Below are positions 1 through 10,376 of a stretch of DNA of 64,000 nucleotides, piece after piece. Origin of the DNA: Thermohalobaculum xanthum. GTDB lineage: Bacteria > Pseudomonadota > Alphaproteobacteria > Rhodobacterales > Rhodobacteraceae. The stretch's first letter is position 1. The number at the start of each line of letters is the position of its first letter. The notes below the pieces were generated by a model, which made no database searches, was not told the origin of the DNA, and saw only the letters and a program-made list of their open reading frames with translations. Made by a program: the position numbers and the translations under genes. The stretch is taken from assembly GCF_016623495.1 (NCBI RefSeq), contig NZ_JAEHHL010000012.1, forward strand, positions 115,882 to 179,881, read 5' to 3'.

Positions 1-335
1 GCGCGACCCATCTCGATGTCGGCGTTGAGGCCGATGAAGACGGCCGCGAGCCCGACGAGGCTGTGAAAGCCCGCCACCAGTTCGGGCATCTGGGTCATCT
101 GGACCTTGCCGGCGACATAGGCACCGCCGACCCCGCCGATCACGATCATCAGCAGGATGACCACGTAGGCGCCGACGCCGGGACCGAACACGGTCGCGCC
201 GACCGCGAGCGCCATGCCGATGATCCCGTACCAGATCGCGCGCTTGGCCTTCTCCTGATTACTCAGGCCGCCGAGGGCGAGGATGAAGAGGATTGCCGCC
301 ACGACATAGGCGGCCGTCACGAGGCCGATGCTCAT
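1..335 (-). CDS. pntB: NAD(P) transhydrogenase subunit beta, N-terminal part
   Basis: This is the start of the membrane-embedded beta subunit of the proton-translocating transhydrogenase, which moves hydride between NADH and NADP+ using the proton gradient. The visible 111 residues start MSIGLVTAAYVVAAILFILA and hold about three membrane helices, including the family pattern GLSNQEKAKRA and a loop HSLVGLAAVFIGLNADIE. The gene runs off the left edge, so the NADP-binding domain III is not seen. It starts 15 bases downstream of the pntA stop on the same strand, so the two are surely co-transcribed. Identification rests on the N-terminal signature and on the partner gene. Confidence 0.93.
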   Translation of the reverse strand, partial: MSIGLVTAAYVVAAILFILALGGLSNQEKAKRAIWYGIIGMALAVGATVFGPGVGAYVVILLMIVIGGVGGAYVAGKVQMTQMPELVAGFHSLVGLAAVFIGLNADIEMGR

Positions 336-350
336 TATTCCTGTCCCCGA

Positions 351-1922
<1,572 letters not shown>

Positions 1923-2298
1923 GTCGGGATCCTTGTACTTTTCGACGAATCCTGAGTGGGATTGGGATTTATGCGTCTAGCAGGATTGCATGTCGCATTT
2001 CAGCAGGAAACAGACGCAACGGGTCCTGGCCGGTCAGAAAACGCGCCGGATTGCCTGCCGCATATCGACGCAATGCCGCTGCATCACATGCCGAAGGCGG
2101 GAATTCCCCTCGCGGCGGCGCGATCTCGAATCGGCCTTGCACGCCGGAAGACGCGGATGCTTGCAGCGTGCCGATGCAGGACCACCCGGCAGATCACTGC
2201 CGCGCAACGTCAGGGATTCGCGGCGAACTTCCCCTTGGCCAGCCCGGGCTCGCCACGCTACTGAAACGACGGGAAGAAGCACGGGGGGCGGGCCATCC
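1923..2298. other. Intergenic region between divergent pntA and GMC oxidoreductase
   Basis: These 376 bases must hold the promoters of pntA (leftward) and of the GMC gene (rightward). I see no convincing coding frame, no long inverted repeat and no recognisable operator. Short open frames are present on both strands but have neither a ribosome site nor family resemblance. Confidence 0.6.
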
Positions 2299-3909
2299 AT
2301 GACATCGGTCTTCGACTACGTGATCGTTGGTGCCGGCTCGGCCGGATGCGTGATCGCGTCGCGGCTTTCGGAGAATGCCAGCGTCACGGTCTGCATGCTC
2401 GAGGCGGGTCCCGCCGACTGGCACCCGATGATCCACATCCCGGCCGGCTGGATGAAACTCATGAAGAACCCGCGGCTCAACTGGATGTATGAGACCGAGC
2501 CGTCGGAATGGACGGGCGGCCGGCACGTGCCGGTCCCCCGCGGCAAGACGCTGGGCGGATCGTCGTCGATCAACGGCAACATCTTCAATCGCGGAACGCC
2601 CGGCGACTTCGATCACTGGGCAGAGCGCGGCAATCCCGGCTGGGGGTATGCCGACGTCTTGCCGCTGTTCCGCCGGCTCGAGGACTGGCAAGGCCCCGAC
2701 CCCGATGCGCGACGCGGCCGCGGCGGCCCCCTGCGCATCACGCCGAGCCCGTGGCGGCATCCGCTGTGCGATGCCTTCATCGCCGGCGCGGCCAGCCTCG
2801 GCATTCCCGAGAACCCCGACTACAACGGCGTCCGGCAGGAAGGGGTGAGCTATACGCAGCGCACGATCTCGCGCGGCCTGCGGCAGAGCTCGGCCCGCGC
2901 CTTCCTGAGACCCGCGATGAAGCGCGCGAACCTCGACGTCCGCACCGACGCCCAGGCCTGCGCGATCCTTTTCGAAGGCAGGCGCGCCATCGGGATCCGC
3001 TACCGGCGTGGCGGGGCGATGCACGAGGTCCGCGCCCGCCGCGAGGTGATCCTCTCGGGCGGCGTGATCAACTCACCCCAGCTTCTGCAGCTCTCGGGCG
3101 TGGGGGACCCCGAGCATCTCGGGAGCATCGGCATTCCGTGTCTTCACGCGCTGCCCGGGGTCGGAAGGAACCTGCGCGACCACTACACGCCGCGCTTCAC
3201 CGCGCGCGTCAGGAACGCCGAGACCTTCAACGAGCGCGCCCATGGCCTGAAGTTCGTCGCCGAGCTCGCGAAATGGCTGGCTGGAAGGCCGTCGATCCTC
3301 GCTCTGCCCGCGACCGCCTGCTACGCCTTTGCGCGCTCGCATCCCGCGCTCGATATCAATGACCTCCAGATCACCTTCATGCCGGCGAGTTACAAGGAAG
3401 GCCACCAGAGCCAGCTCGACGACCGTCCCGGAATGACCATCGCCGCCTGGCAACAGCGACCCGACAGCCTCGGACATGTCCTGGCCCGCAGCGCCGATCC
3501 GTTCGAGAAACCCGTGATCCAGCCGAATTACCTCGCCGAGGAAAGCGACCGCCGGGTTCTGCTGGCAGGCTTGAAACTGGCCCGCGCGATCCTGCGCAGC
3601 AAGCCAATGGAGCCCTATTTCGCGGGCGAGATCTTCCCCGGCGACGACGTGCGCACGGACGCCGAGCTGCTCGAAACCGCCAAGGCCCGGGGCACGACGA
3701 CCTTCCACATGATGGGAACCTGCCGGATGGGTCCCGCCACGGATGAAACTGCGGTCGTCGATCATCGCCTGAAGGTCCACGGGATCGACGGGCTGCGCGT
3801 CGCGGACGCATCGATCATGCCGACCATGCCATCCGCCAATACGAACGCATCGACCCTGATGATCGGCGAGAAGGCGTCCGACCTTATCCGCGCCGATTGC
3901 CACACATGA
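2299..3909 (+). CDS. GMC family FAD-dependent oxidoreductase (choline/alcohol dehydrogenase-like)
   Basis: A 536-residue glucose-methanol-choline family flavoenzyme, expected to oxidise an alcohol with FAD. The start at 2299 puts the FAD-binding motif (DYVIVGAGSAGCVIASRLS) at residues 5-23, where the family has it; an upstream extension of the frame is not homologous. The first GMC signature is GGSSSINGNIFNRGTPGDFDHW and the C-terminal block contains FHMMGTCRMGP and a final PSANTNAS, giving the catalytic His and Asn of the family. It has no signal peptide and so is probably cytosolic. The substrate cannot be read. No cytochrome or transporter is directly coupled to it; the next gene starts about 165 bases on. 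Confidence 0.9.
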   Translation: MTSVFDYVIVGAGSAGCVIASRLSENASVTVCMLEAGPADWHPMIHIPAGWMKLMKNPRLNWMYETEPSEWTGGRHVPVPRGKTLGGSSSINGNIFNRGTPGDFDHWAERGNPGWGYADVLPLFRRLEDWQGPDPDARRGRGGPLRITPSPWRHPLCDAFIAGAASLGIPENPDYNGVRQEGVSYTQRTISRGLRQSSARAFLRPAMKRANLDVRTDAQACAILFEGRRAIGIRYRRGGAMHEVRARREVILSGGVINSPQLLQLSGVGDPEHLGSIGIPCLHALPGVGRNLRDHYTPRFTARVRNAETFNERAHGLKFVAELAKWLAGRPSILALPATACYAFARSHPALDINDLQITFMPASYKEGHQSQLDDRPGMTIAAWQQRPDSLGHVLARSADPFEKPVIQPNYLAEESDRRVLLAGLKLARAILRSKPMEPYFAGEIFPGDDVRTDAELLETAKARGTTTFHMMGTCRMGPATDETAVVDHRLKVHGIDGLRVADASIMPTMPSANTNASTLMIGEKASDLIRADCHT

Positions 3910-4074
3910 CCCTGTCTCTCCGGCATGCACCGGGCAGCGCGGCACCCGATCCCGGGGCCGATGCCGGGCACGCCATGCAGCGCCGATCCTGCTTTCTGCA
4001 ACCGCCCCGCGGTGGTAGGTTCTTCGGGTTGAACAAGCGCACGGTGCTGCCGCTCGGCAATGGGAACTCATGGC

Positions 4075-4626
4075 ATGCCGCGGGCTGACCAACCTTCGAG
4101 CCCCTCCGAGGAACTGGCCGAACGCCGCGGCTGGAAGGGTGAGACACTTGCCAATGGCGTGCTCACCACCGAGCTCGCGGAATTCTGCCAGAGCGGCATC
4201 AGCGTCGTGCTGGCGAGCTGCGACGGTGGGGGGCGGCCGGTCGTCGCCCGAGGCCTGGCCTGTCGGATCGACGCGGACGGGCGGGTCCGGGTGATGCTCC
4301 GCGAGGAGCCGAACCTGCCCTTCCTCAAGGCAATTGCCGCAGGGGCGTCCGTTGCCGCGACCTTCACCAAGCCCCATTCGCACCGCTCGATCCAGCTCAA
4401 GGGCACACACGCCGAGATCTTCCGCCCGGCCCCGCTCGACGGACCGGCAGCATTCATGCAAACGAGCGCCTTCCGCGACGAGCTGGTCTCGGTCGGCCAC
4501 AGCGAGGCCTTCTCGGCCGGGTACACGCATTTCGAGCCGCACGAGCTTGCCGCGATCGAGTTCCTGCCCGAGAGCGCGTTCGTGCAGACGCCCGGCCCGA
4601 GCGCGGGGAGCGCGCTGGCACCATGA
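4075..4626 (+). CDS. Pyridoxamine 5'-phosphate oxidase-like FMN split-barrel protein
   Basis: A protein of about 183 residues whose central part (GISVVLASCDGGGRPVVARG, then a KPHSHRSIQLKG segment) has the pattern of the FMN-binding split barrel found in PNPOx-like proteins. I chose ATG 4075 because GGGAA lies 8 bases before it; ATG 4060 in the same frame is an alternative adding five residues. The 3' end overlaps the start of the next gene by four bases (ATGA), so the two are translationally coupled, and both carry the same fold. The partner suggests a role in redox or small-ligand sensing and not vitamin B6 synthesis, but this is inference. Confidence 0.75.
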   Translation: MPRADQPSSPSEELAERRGWKGETLANGVLTTELAEFCQSGISVVLASCDGGGRPVVARGLACRIDADGRVRVMLREEPNLPFLKAIAAGASVAATFTKPHSHRSIQLKGTHAEIFRPAPLDGPAAFMQTSAFRDELVSVGHSEAFSAGYTHFEPHELAAIEFLPESAFVQTPGPSAGSALAP

Positions 4627-5978
4627 TCGAACCCTCGCTCGACGTGATCCGCAATTGCTTCGAGGGCGTCGTGCCGGCGATCCTCGCGACCTGCGACGGC
4701 GACGGCGTTCCCAACGTCTCGCTCGTCTCGCAAGTCCATTACGTCGACTGTGAGCGCGTCGCGCTGAGCTACCAGTTCTTCAACAAGACCCGGCGCAACA
4801 TCCTCAGCACCGGCATGGCCAGCGTTTCGGTGATGGACCCCGAAACCGTGACCGATTACCGGCTCGACCTCTTCTACGAGGAGACGCAGTCCGAAGGCCC
4901 GCTCTTCGAGATCATGAAGGCGAAGCTCGCCGGTATCGCGTCGCATAGCGGCATGGAAGGCGTGTTTCAGCTGCTTGGCGCCGACATCTTCCATGTCCGT
5001 TCGGTGAGCGTCGCCTCGGGGCCGGTCACGGCCCCGCCGGACGCGCCGCGAAACCTGCTCTCGGCGGTGCGGCGCAGCTGGCACGAGCTTGGCGAGGCGC
5101 GCGAGCTTGGCGCGCTCTTCGACCGAACGCTCGACTGCCTGGGGCGTTATTTCAGCATCGAGCACGCGATCATCCTGGTCCGCGACGGGACGGCGGAGCG
5201 GCTCTACACGGTCGCCTCCATGGGCTATGCGCGGTCAGGGATCGGCTCGGAAATCGCGCTCGGTCATGGCGTCATCGGCGTCGCCGCGCGCGAGGGTGTG
5301 CCGATCCGCATCGGGCACATGTCCGCGGACTACAGCTACGGCGCCACGCTGCGCGATCAGGCGCTCGATCACGGCCTCGGCGCGCCCGAAGCGACCCAGA
5401 TCCCCTATCCCGGCCTTCCTGCGCCCGAGAGCCAGATCGCCGTTCCGGTCATGGTCGGCGGGCGTACCGCGGGCGTCCTCTTCGCCGAGAGCCCCGAGCC
5501 GATGCGTTTCCGATACGATGACGAGGACGCGCTGTCGCTCGTCGCCGCGCGCCTCGGCGAATTGATGGGATCGGGTCTCGAAGCGGTCGGGGCCGAGCCG
5601 GGCCCGAGCCGCCCGAGCGTTGCCGCCGCACAGGCGATCCACATCCGCCACTACGCCGCGGACAACAGCGTCTTCGTCGATCACGACTACCTCATCAAGG
5701 GCGTGGCCGGCGCGATCTTCTGGAAGCTCGTCGCGGAGTACGACCTGACCGGACGGACCGAGTTCACCAACCGCGAGTTGCGGCTCGACCCTGCGCTGAG
5801 GCTGCCCGAGTTCGCGGAGAACCTTGAGGCGCGGCTTGTCCTCTTGCAGCGGCGCCTTTGCGAGCGCGACTGTCCGATCAGGCTGGAAAAGGCAGGCCGC
5901 GGCCGGTTGAGACTGTGTGTGCCCGGCACCCTCTCGCTCGAGGATATCCCCGTGGCCGGTGGCAAGCTGACCGCTTAG
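4623..5978 (+). CDS. FMN split-barrel / GAF domain fusion protein, possible redox sensor
   Basis: A 451-residue protein with three parts. Residues 1-140 resemble a PNPOx-like FMN split barrel (PAILATCDGDGVPNVSLVSQVHYVD, FFNKTRRNIL). Residues about 170-325 are a GAF domain (YFSIEHAIILVRDGTAERLYTVAS, then GHGVIGVAAREGVPIRIG and SQIAVPVMVGGRTAGVLFAE). The last 105 residues (DYLIKGVAGAIFWKLVAEY onward) look helical with a closing beta pair, resembling a winged-helix-like output module. It is coupled by ATGA to the preceding split-barrel gene. Flavin plus GAF implies sensing, with DNA or protein as output. I do not know a characterised member. Confidence 0.75.
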   Translation: MIEPSLDVIRNCFEGVVPAILATCDGDGVPNVSLVSQVHYVDCERVALSYQFFNKTRRNILSTGMASVSVMDPETVTDYRLDLFYEETQSEGPLFEIMKAKLAGIASHSGMEGVFQLLGADIFHVRSVSVASGPVTAPPDAPRNLLSAVRRSWHELGEARELGALFDRTLDCLGRYFSIEHAIILVRDGTAERLYTVASMGYARSGIGSEIALGHGVIGVAAREGVPIRIGHMSADYSYGATLRDQALDHGLGAPEATQIPYPGLPAPESQIAVPVMVGGRTAGVLFAESPEPMRFRYDDEDALSLVAARLGELMGSGLEAVGAEPGPSRPSVAAAQAIHIRHYAADNSVFVDHDYLIKGVAGAIFWKLVAEYDLTGRTEFTNRELRLDPALRLPEFAENLEARLVLLQRRLCERDCPIRLEKAGRGRLRLCVPGTLSLEDIPVAGGKLTA

Positions 5979-6303
5979 CAAAATCTTAGCATTTCTTGCG
6001 GGGATTCTTACCGAGCCACGTCGTTGGCATTGGTCTAGTTCCTTGCGCGCCGAGACCGGTCACCGGTTTCGCTTTGCATTCAAAGCGCGTGACGGAAATG
6101 ACCTCGCAGCAGCATTCGATCATTGCATCGGCCCCGGCCAGGGTGGCCATCGGGACCCGCCAAGCCGAGGCGTCCCGCCGGCGGCCGCGCCGGACCATGA
6201 CGGTGACCAACCCCATCGCGCCCGTGGCGTGCCGGGACCAGCGCAAGGCGCCTGGATTCCATCCTTGATCTGCTGAAGCCGAGACATTGCCCAGAGAACC
6301 GAA
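5979..6303. other. Intergenic region upstream of the sulfotransferase
   Basis: In these 325 bases I find no supported gene, no rho-independent terminator and no clear repeat. Two short rightward frames (5996-6268 and 6043-6276) lack a ribosome site and any recognisable motif. Confidence 0.5.
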
Positions 6304-7278
6304 ATGAAACCGAACACCCCCACCTGGCCGCGCAAGACGCGGGAGGTGCGCAACCACCACTTCGACTCGACGATCTGGAACGACTTCAGGTTCCGGCCTG
6401 ACGACATCGTCATCGGCACCTACGCCAAGTCCGGCACCACATGGGTGCAGCAGATCGTCGGACAGCTGATCTTCGCGGGCGACGCGGAGGTGAACGTGCC
6501 CGAACTGTCGCCCTGGCTCGACCTGCGCGTGCCCCCGAAGGAGCAAAAGCTGCCGATGGTCGAGGCGCAGACCCACAGGCGGTTCCTCAAGACCCACCTG
6601 CCCGTCGACGCGCTCGTGTTCTCGCCGGAGGCGAAGTACATCTATATCGGCCGCGACGGACGCGACGTGCTGTGGAGCATGTACAACCACCACGCTCGAG
6701 CCAATGCCGAGTTCTACCGCGTGCTCAACGAGACGCCCGGGCTGGTCGGCGAGCCGATCGCGCCGCCGCCCGCATCGATCCGACGGTATTATCACGACTG
6801 GCTCGACCGCGACGGCCACCCGTTCTGGCCGTTCTGGGAGAGTATCCGGAGCTGGTGGGAGATCCGCGATCTGCCAAACGTCCTGTTGGTCCATTTCGCC
6901 GACCTCAAGGCCGACATGGCTGGCGAGATCGCGCGCATCGCGCGTTTCCTGGAGATCGAGGTGGATCCCGACCGTTGGCCCGCGATCCTGGACCACTGCA
7001 GCTTCGATCACATGAAGCGCAATGCGGCCAGAAGCGCGCCGCTTGGCGGCATCCTCTGGGACGGCGGAGCGGAGACCTTCATCCACAAGGGCACGAACGG
7101 CCGCTGGCGCGATGTGCTCACGGCACAGGAAAGCGAGAAGTACGAGACCCTTGCAGTGGAGAAGCTCGGCCCCGAGGCGGCCGCCTGGCTGGCCAGCGGC
7201 AACGGCTCGCGGGGTCTCGCACAAGGCACGGCCACGCAGGGATCGCCCACGTCGGAGCTGATGCGACGAACCGGCTGA
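6304..7278 (+). CDS. Sulfotransferase domain protein (PAPS-dependent)
   Basis: A 324-residue cytosolic sulfotransferase of the Sulfotransfer_1 family, which moves sulfate from PAPS to a hydroxyl or amine. The 5'-phosphosulfate loop is YAKSGTTWVQQ at residues 40-50. The 3'-phosphate motif is YIYIGRDGRDVLWSMYNHH near residue 120, and the C-terminal GxxGxxK-like motif is KGTNGRWRDVLT. Length and motif spacing are those of the soluble family. The acceptor is unknown. No PAPS synthesis genes lie nearby. It is followed by two cytochrome genes after a gap of about 110 bases. Confidence 0.88.
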   Translation: MKPNTPTWPRKTREVRNHHFDSTIWNDFRFRPDDIVIGTYAKSGTTWVQQIVGQLIFAGDAEVNVPELSPWLDLRVPPKEQKLPMVEAQTHRRFLKTHLPVDALVFSPEAKYIYIGRDGRDVLWSMYNHHARANAEFYRVLNETPGLVGEPIAPPPASIRRYYHDWLDRDGHPFWPFWESIRSWWEIRDLPNVLLVHFADLKADMAGEIARIARFLEIEVDPDRWPAILDHCSFDHMKRNAARSAPLGGILWDGGAETFIHKGTNGRWRDVLTAQESEKYETLAVEKLGPEAAAWLASGNGSRGLAQGTATQGSPTSELMRRTG

Positions 7279-7387
7279 CGGGCGGCACACGACCCAAGGC
7301 AACCAGATCGACGCCGCCCCCGGCCAAACCCGTCGGGGGCGCTTGGAACTTTATTCCGGAGGGGCCTCCTCGGAGGGGGCGCACGCC

Positions 7388-8512
7388 ATGTTCGACTTCG
7401 TCTACAACCTTGGATCCTCGGTGCGGCCCGCGCTGTTCGCGACAGGTCTGTCGGCCGGGCTGGGGGTATTGCAGTTCCTACTCGCGTCCGGGTCGCCGGT
7501 TGCTGGCACCATGCCCAGCACTGCCGCAGCCGGCGCGCCAGCCACGCTGGCCGGGACAGGACTCTATGCCGATCCGGCGGCGCTTGCCGTCGATCCGGCG
7601 CATATCGCGTTCGCGCCGCAATATCCCCTCTGGACCGACGGCGCCGAGAAGCGGCGTTGGATCTCGCTGCCGCAGGGCAGCGCGGTCGATGCCTCGAACC
7701 CGGACGTGTGGGACTTCCCGGTCGGCACCCGGCTCTGGAAGGAGTTCGCCTTCGCCGACCGAAGGGTCGAGACCCGGTACATGGAGCGCCTGCCGGATGG
7801 CAGCTGGCTGTTCGCGACCTATGCCTGGAGCGAAGACGGGCGGGACGCGTATCTCGTCTCCGAAAAGGGTCGCCGGAACGCCTTCGCCCTGACGGGTGGC
7901 GGCTCGCACGCGATCCCCGGCAAGAACGACTGCCAAGTCTGCCATCTTTCCGGACCGGCCGCGGTGCTGGGCTTCAGCGCGCGGCAGCTCGCGACCGACG
8001 ACGAGCCGGCGACGCTCGACGAAACGAGACAGCCGAATCGGAACGCGTCGCTCGCAGCCCTGGTCGAGGGTGGCGCCATCCACGGTCTCGACGCGCAGCT
8101 GATCGAGGCTACGGCACCCGGCACCTCCAGCGTCGAGCGCGCGGCACTTGGTTACCTCCACGGGAATTGCGGCCATTGCCACAACGCCCATGGGCCGCTC
8201 GCAAAGCTCGGCCTGAACCTGCGCCAATCGGTTGCCGACCCCCATGCCGCACCGATGGCGACGACGGTGGACCAGCCGATGAAATCACCACCGCCGGGCC
8301 TCGCGCCCGGAACGGCCCTCAGAATCGCACCGGGGCGTCCGGAACTGAGCGCCTTGCCGCAGCGCATGGCCTCGCGCTGGCCGTCGCTCCAGATGCCGCC
8401 CCTCGGCACGTCCCTGGTGGATGCCGACGCAGTCGATCTGATCAACCGCTGGATTGCCGGGATGGAGGAGGTCTCCACCACGGCCCTGCACAATGAAGGA
8501 AGCAAGCAATGA
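7388..8512 (+). CDS. Diheme c-type cytochrome-like protein, membrane-anchored
   Basis: The protein has 374 residues from ATG 7388, preceded by a GGAGGGGG run; a TTG 45 bases upstream is in frame but lacks support. An uncleaved or lipid-free N-terminal hydrophobic segment (residues 12-40) should place it in the periplasm. Two heme c sites are visible, CQVCH at about residue 182 and CGHCH at about 261. The middle part (PLWTDGAEKRRWISLP, WDFPVGTRLWKEF) resembles the HNE_0200/SO_2930-type diheme cytochrome family. It overlaps the next cytochrome gene by four bases (ATGA). An electron-transfer role is secure; the donor and acceptor are not known. Confidence 0.78.
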   Translation: MFDFVYNLGSSVRPALFATGLSAGLGVLQFLLASGSPVAGTMPSTAAAGAPATLAGTGLYADPAALAVDPAHIAFAPQYPLWTDGAEKRRWISLPQGSAVDASNPDVWDFPVGTRLWKEFAFADRRVETRYMERLPDGSWLFATYAWSEDGRDAYLVSEKGRRNAFALTGGGSHAIPGKNDCQVCHLSGPAAVLGFSARQLATDDEPATLDETRQPNRNASLAALVEGGAIHGLDAQLIEATAPGTSSVERAALGYLHGNCGHCHNAHGPLAKLGLNLRQSVADPHAAPMATTVDQPMKSPPPGLAPGTALRIAPGRPELSALPQRMASRWPSLQMPPLGTSLVDADAVDLINRWIAGMEEVSTTALHNEGSKQ

Positions 8513-9063
8513 CGAAATTCGGATTGCCAGCCCTGGCCCTCGCCACCGTCCTGTGCGGCACGGCGGGCGCCGGGGAGGCCGCGGATCCGGAGCGGGTGAA
8601 GCGGGGCGAGTACCTCGTGAACACCTCCGCCTGCCACGACTGCCATACCCCCTTCAAGATGGGCGATAACGGCCCCGAATGGGACATGGACCGGATGCTC
8701 TCGGGTCACCCCGAGAGCGAGGTGATCACCGTGGGCCCGACGCTCGAAGGCCCCTGGGCCGCGGCGGTATCGATGACCAACACGGCTTGGGCGGGTCCCT
8801 GGGGCGTGAGCTTTACCGCGAACCTGACGCCTGATCCGGAGACGGGCATCCTGCGGGACTACTCCGAGGAGCAGTTCGTCCAGGCAATGCGGACCGGGAG
8901 GCATCTCGGCCAGGGACGGCCCATCCTTCCGCCGATGCCCTGGCCGGTCTATGGCCAGATGACGGACGAGGACCTGGGCGCGATCTACGCCTACCTGCGC
9001 CAGCTCCCGGCTGTCCGCAACAAGGTGCCGGATCCCCTGCCGCCGACGCCGCCGAGCAATTGA
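8509..9063 (+). CDS. Periplasmic monoheme c-type cytochrome
   Basis: The 184-residue protein has a Sec signal peptide (residues 1 to about 24, MTKFGLPALALATVLCGTAGAG) and one heme c site, CHDCH, at about residues 44-48 in the context RGEYLVNTSACHDCHTPF. A later PPMPWPVYGQM offers the axial Met. This arrangement is common in cytochromes that serve periplasmic dehydrogenases. It is coupled by ATGA to the diheme gene upstream, so the two probably form one electron-transfer unit. A strong stem-loop follows 7 bases after the stop. Confidence 0.85.
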   Translation: MTKFGLPALALATVLCGTAGAGEAADPERVKRGEYLVNTSACHDCHTPFKMGDNGPEWDMDRMLSGHPESEVITVGPTLEGPWAAAVSMTNTAWAGPWGVSFTANLTPDPETGILRDYSEEQFVQAMRTGRHLGQGRPILPPMPWPVYGQMTDEDLGAIYAYLRQLPAVRNKVPDPLPPTPPSN

Positions 9064-9070
9064 GCCAAGC

Positions 9071-9111
9071 GCCGCCGCGCCATCCGCACGCAGTCGGGGT
9101 GGCGCGGCGGC
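9071..9111 (+). terminator. GC-rich stem-loop after the cytochrome pair
   Basis: A perfect 12-bp inverted repeat (GCCGCCGCGCCA / TGGCGCGGCGGC) with a 17-base loop begins 7 bases after the cytochrome stop. There is no T-run after it, so it may act as a Rho-type 3' boundary or protect mRNA and may not be an intrinsic terminator. Confidence 0.45.
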
Positions 9112-9275
9112 CCCCGCTGACGGGTCGCCGCACCGGCGCCGGGACGAGATCCATGTGGCCCTGCCTGGCCCCGGTCAGGAAAATGCGGCGAGCGCAACGA
9201 TCACCTGCCGCGATGGCGCAATCGCGTGTTAGGCTCGGCCCATCTTGACCGCACGCCAGCGAATGGGAGAGCGAC

Positions 9276-10358
9276 ATGAAAGACGGGAACGGCATCCGGA
9301 CGACCCAGGGCCGCGGGCGCCTGTTCGCGAACGTGCTCGACACGATCGGCGACACGCCCTGCATCAGGGTGAACAATCTGGGGCCCGATCATGTGACGAT
9401 CTACGTCAAGGCCGAAGCCTTCAATCCCGCCGGGTCGGTCAAGGACCGCCTTGCCGTGAGCATCATCGAGACGGCCGAGCGCGAGGGCCGGCTGAAGCCC
9501 GGACAGACGGTCGTCGAGGCGACAAGCGGCAACACCGGCATCGGCCTCGCCATGGTCTGCGCGCAGAAGGGCTATCCCCTCGTCGTCACCATGGCCGACA
9601 GCTTCTCGATCGAGCGGCGCAAGCTCATGCGCCTGCTGGGCGCGAAGGTCGTGCTCACCCCGCGGGCCGAGAAGGGGTTCGGCATGTATCGCAAGGCCGT
9701 CGAACTGGCCGAGGCCAACGGCTGGTTCCTTGCCCGCCAGTTCGAAACAGAAGCGAATGCCGCAATCCACGAGGCCACGACGGCGCGCGAGATCATGGCA
9801 GATTTCGAGGGCCAGCGCCTCGACTACTTCGTCACCGGCTATGGCACGGGTGGCACTCTGAGCGGCGTCGCGCGAATCCTGCGCAAGAAGCGCCCCGACA
9901 CCAGGATCGTGCTCAGTGAGCCGGCCAACGCCCAGCTCCTCGGCAGCGGCGTGTCGCAGCAGCGAACAGCCGACGGCTCGCCGGCCGCCAGCCATCCGGC
10001 CTTCGAACCGCATCCCATCCAGGGCTGGACGCCCGACTTCATCCCGTTCGTTCTGCAGGAGAGCGTGGACAACGCCTATTACGACGAGCTCATTCCCGTT
10101 CCCGGTGCGGAAGGCGTGAAATGGGCCCGCGAGCTTGCGCGGCGCGAGGGGATCTTCACGGGCATCTCGGGCGGCTCGACCTTCGCGGTCTCGCTGCAGA
10201 TCGCCGAGCGCGCTGCCCCCGGGTCGGTGATCCTGTGCATGTTGCCCGACACGGGCGAGCGCTACATGACCACGCCGCTGTTCGAAGGCATCGAGGAGGA
10301 CATGAGCGCCGAGGAACTGGCGATCTCGCGCTCGACGCCGGGCTACCAGATGGGCTGA
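9276..10358 (+). CDS. cysK: Cysteine synthase A family PLP enzyme
   Basis: A 360-residue O-acetylserine sulfhydrylase-type enzyme, which makes cysteine from O-acetylserine and sulfide. The PLP lysine is K56 in NPAGSVKDRLA, the substrate loop is EATSGNTGIG near residue 85, the phosphate loop is VTGYGTGGTLSG, and the C-terminal GISGGSTFAVSLQ is also typical. It is about 40 residues longer than classic CysK; an insert around residues 225-250 (SGVSQQRTADGSPAAS) accounts for part of this. This longer form is frequent in alphaproteobacteria. Its stop lies inside a hairpin shared with the convergent cyclase gene. Confidence 0.9.
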   Translation: MKDGNGIRTTQGRGRLFANVLDTIGDTPCIRVNNLGPDHVTIYVKAEAFNPAGSVKDRLAVSIIETAEREGRLKPGQTVVEATSGNTGIGLAMVCAQKGYPLVVTMADSFSIERRKLMRLLGAKVVLTPRAEKGFGMYRKAVELAEANGWFLARQFETEANAAIHEATTAREIMADFEGQRLDYFVTGYGTGGTLSGVARILRKKRPDTRIVLSEPANAQLLGSGVSQQRTADGSPAASHPAFEPHPIQGWTPDFIPFVLQESVDNAYYDELIPVPGAEGVKWARELARREGIFTGISGGSTFAVSLQIAERAAPGSVILCMLPDTGERYMTTPLFEGIEEDMSAEELAISRSTPGYQMG

Positions 10359-10376
10359 GGCGCGCCTTCGCGCCTC
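10357..10376. terminator. Bidirectional hairpin between convergent cysK and cyclase genes
   Basis: A perfect 8-bp stem with a CCTT loop (GAGGCGCG / CGCGCCTC) fills the 16 bases between the two stop codons and includes part of both. Neither side has a T-run. The position suggests a shared 3' end for both transcripts. Confidence 0.5.
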
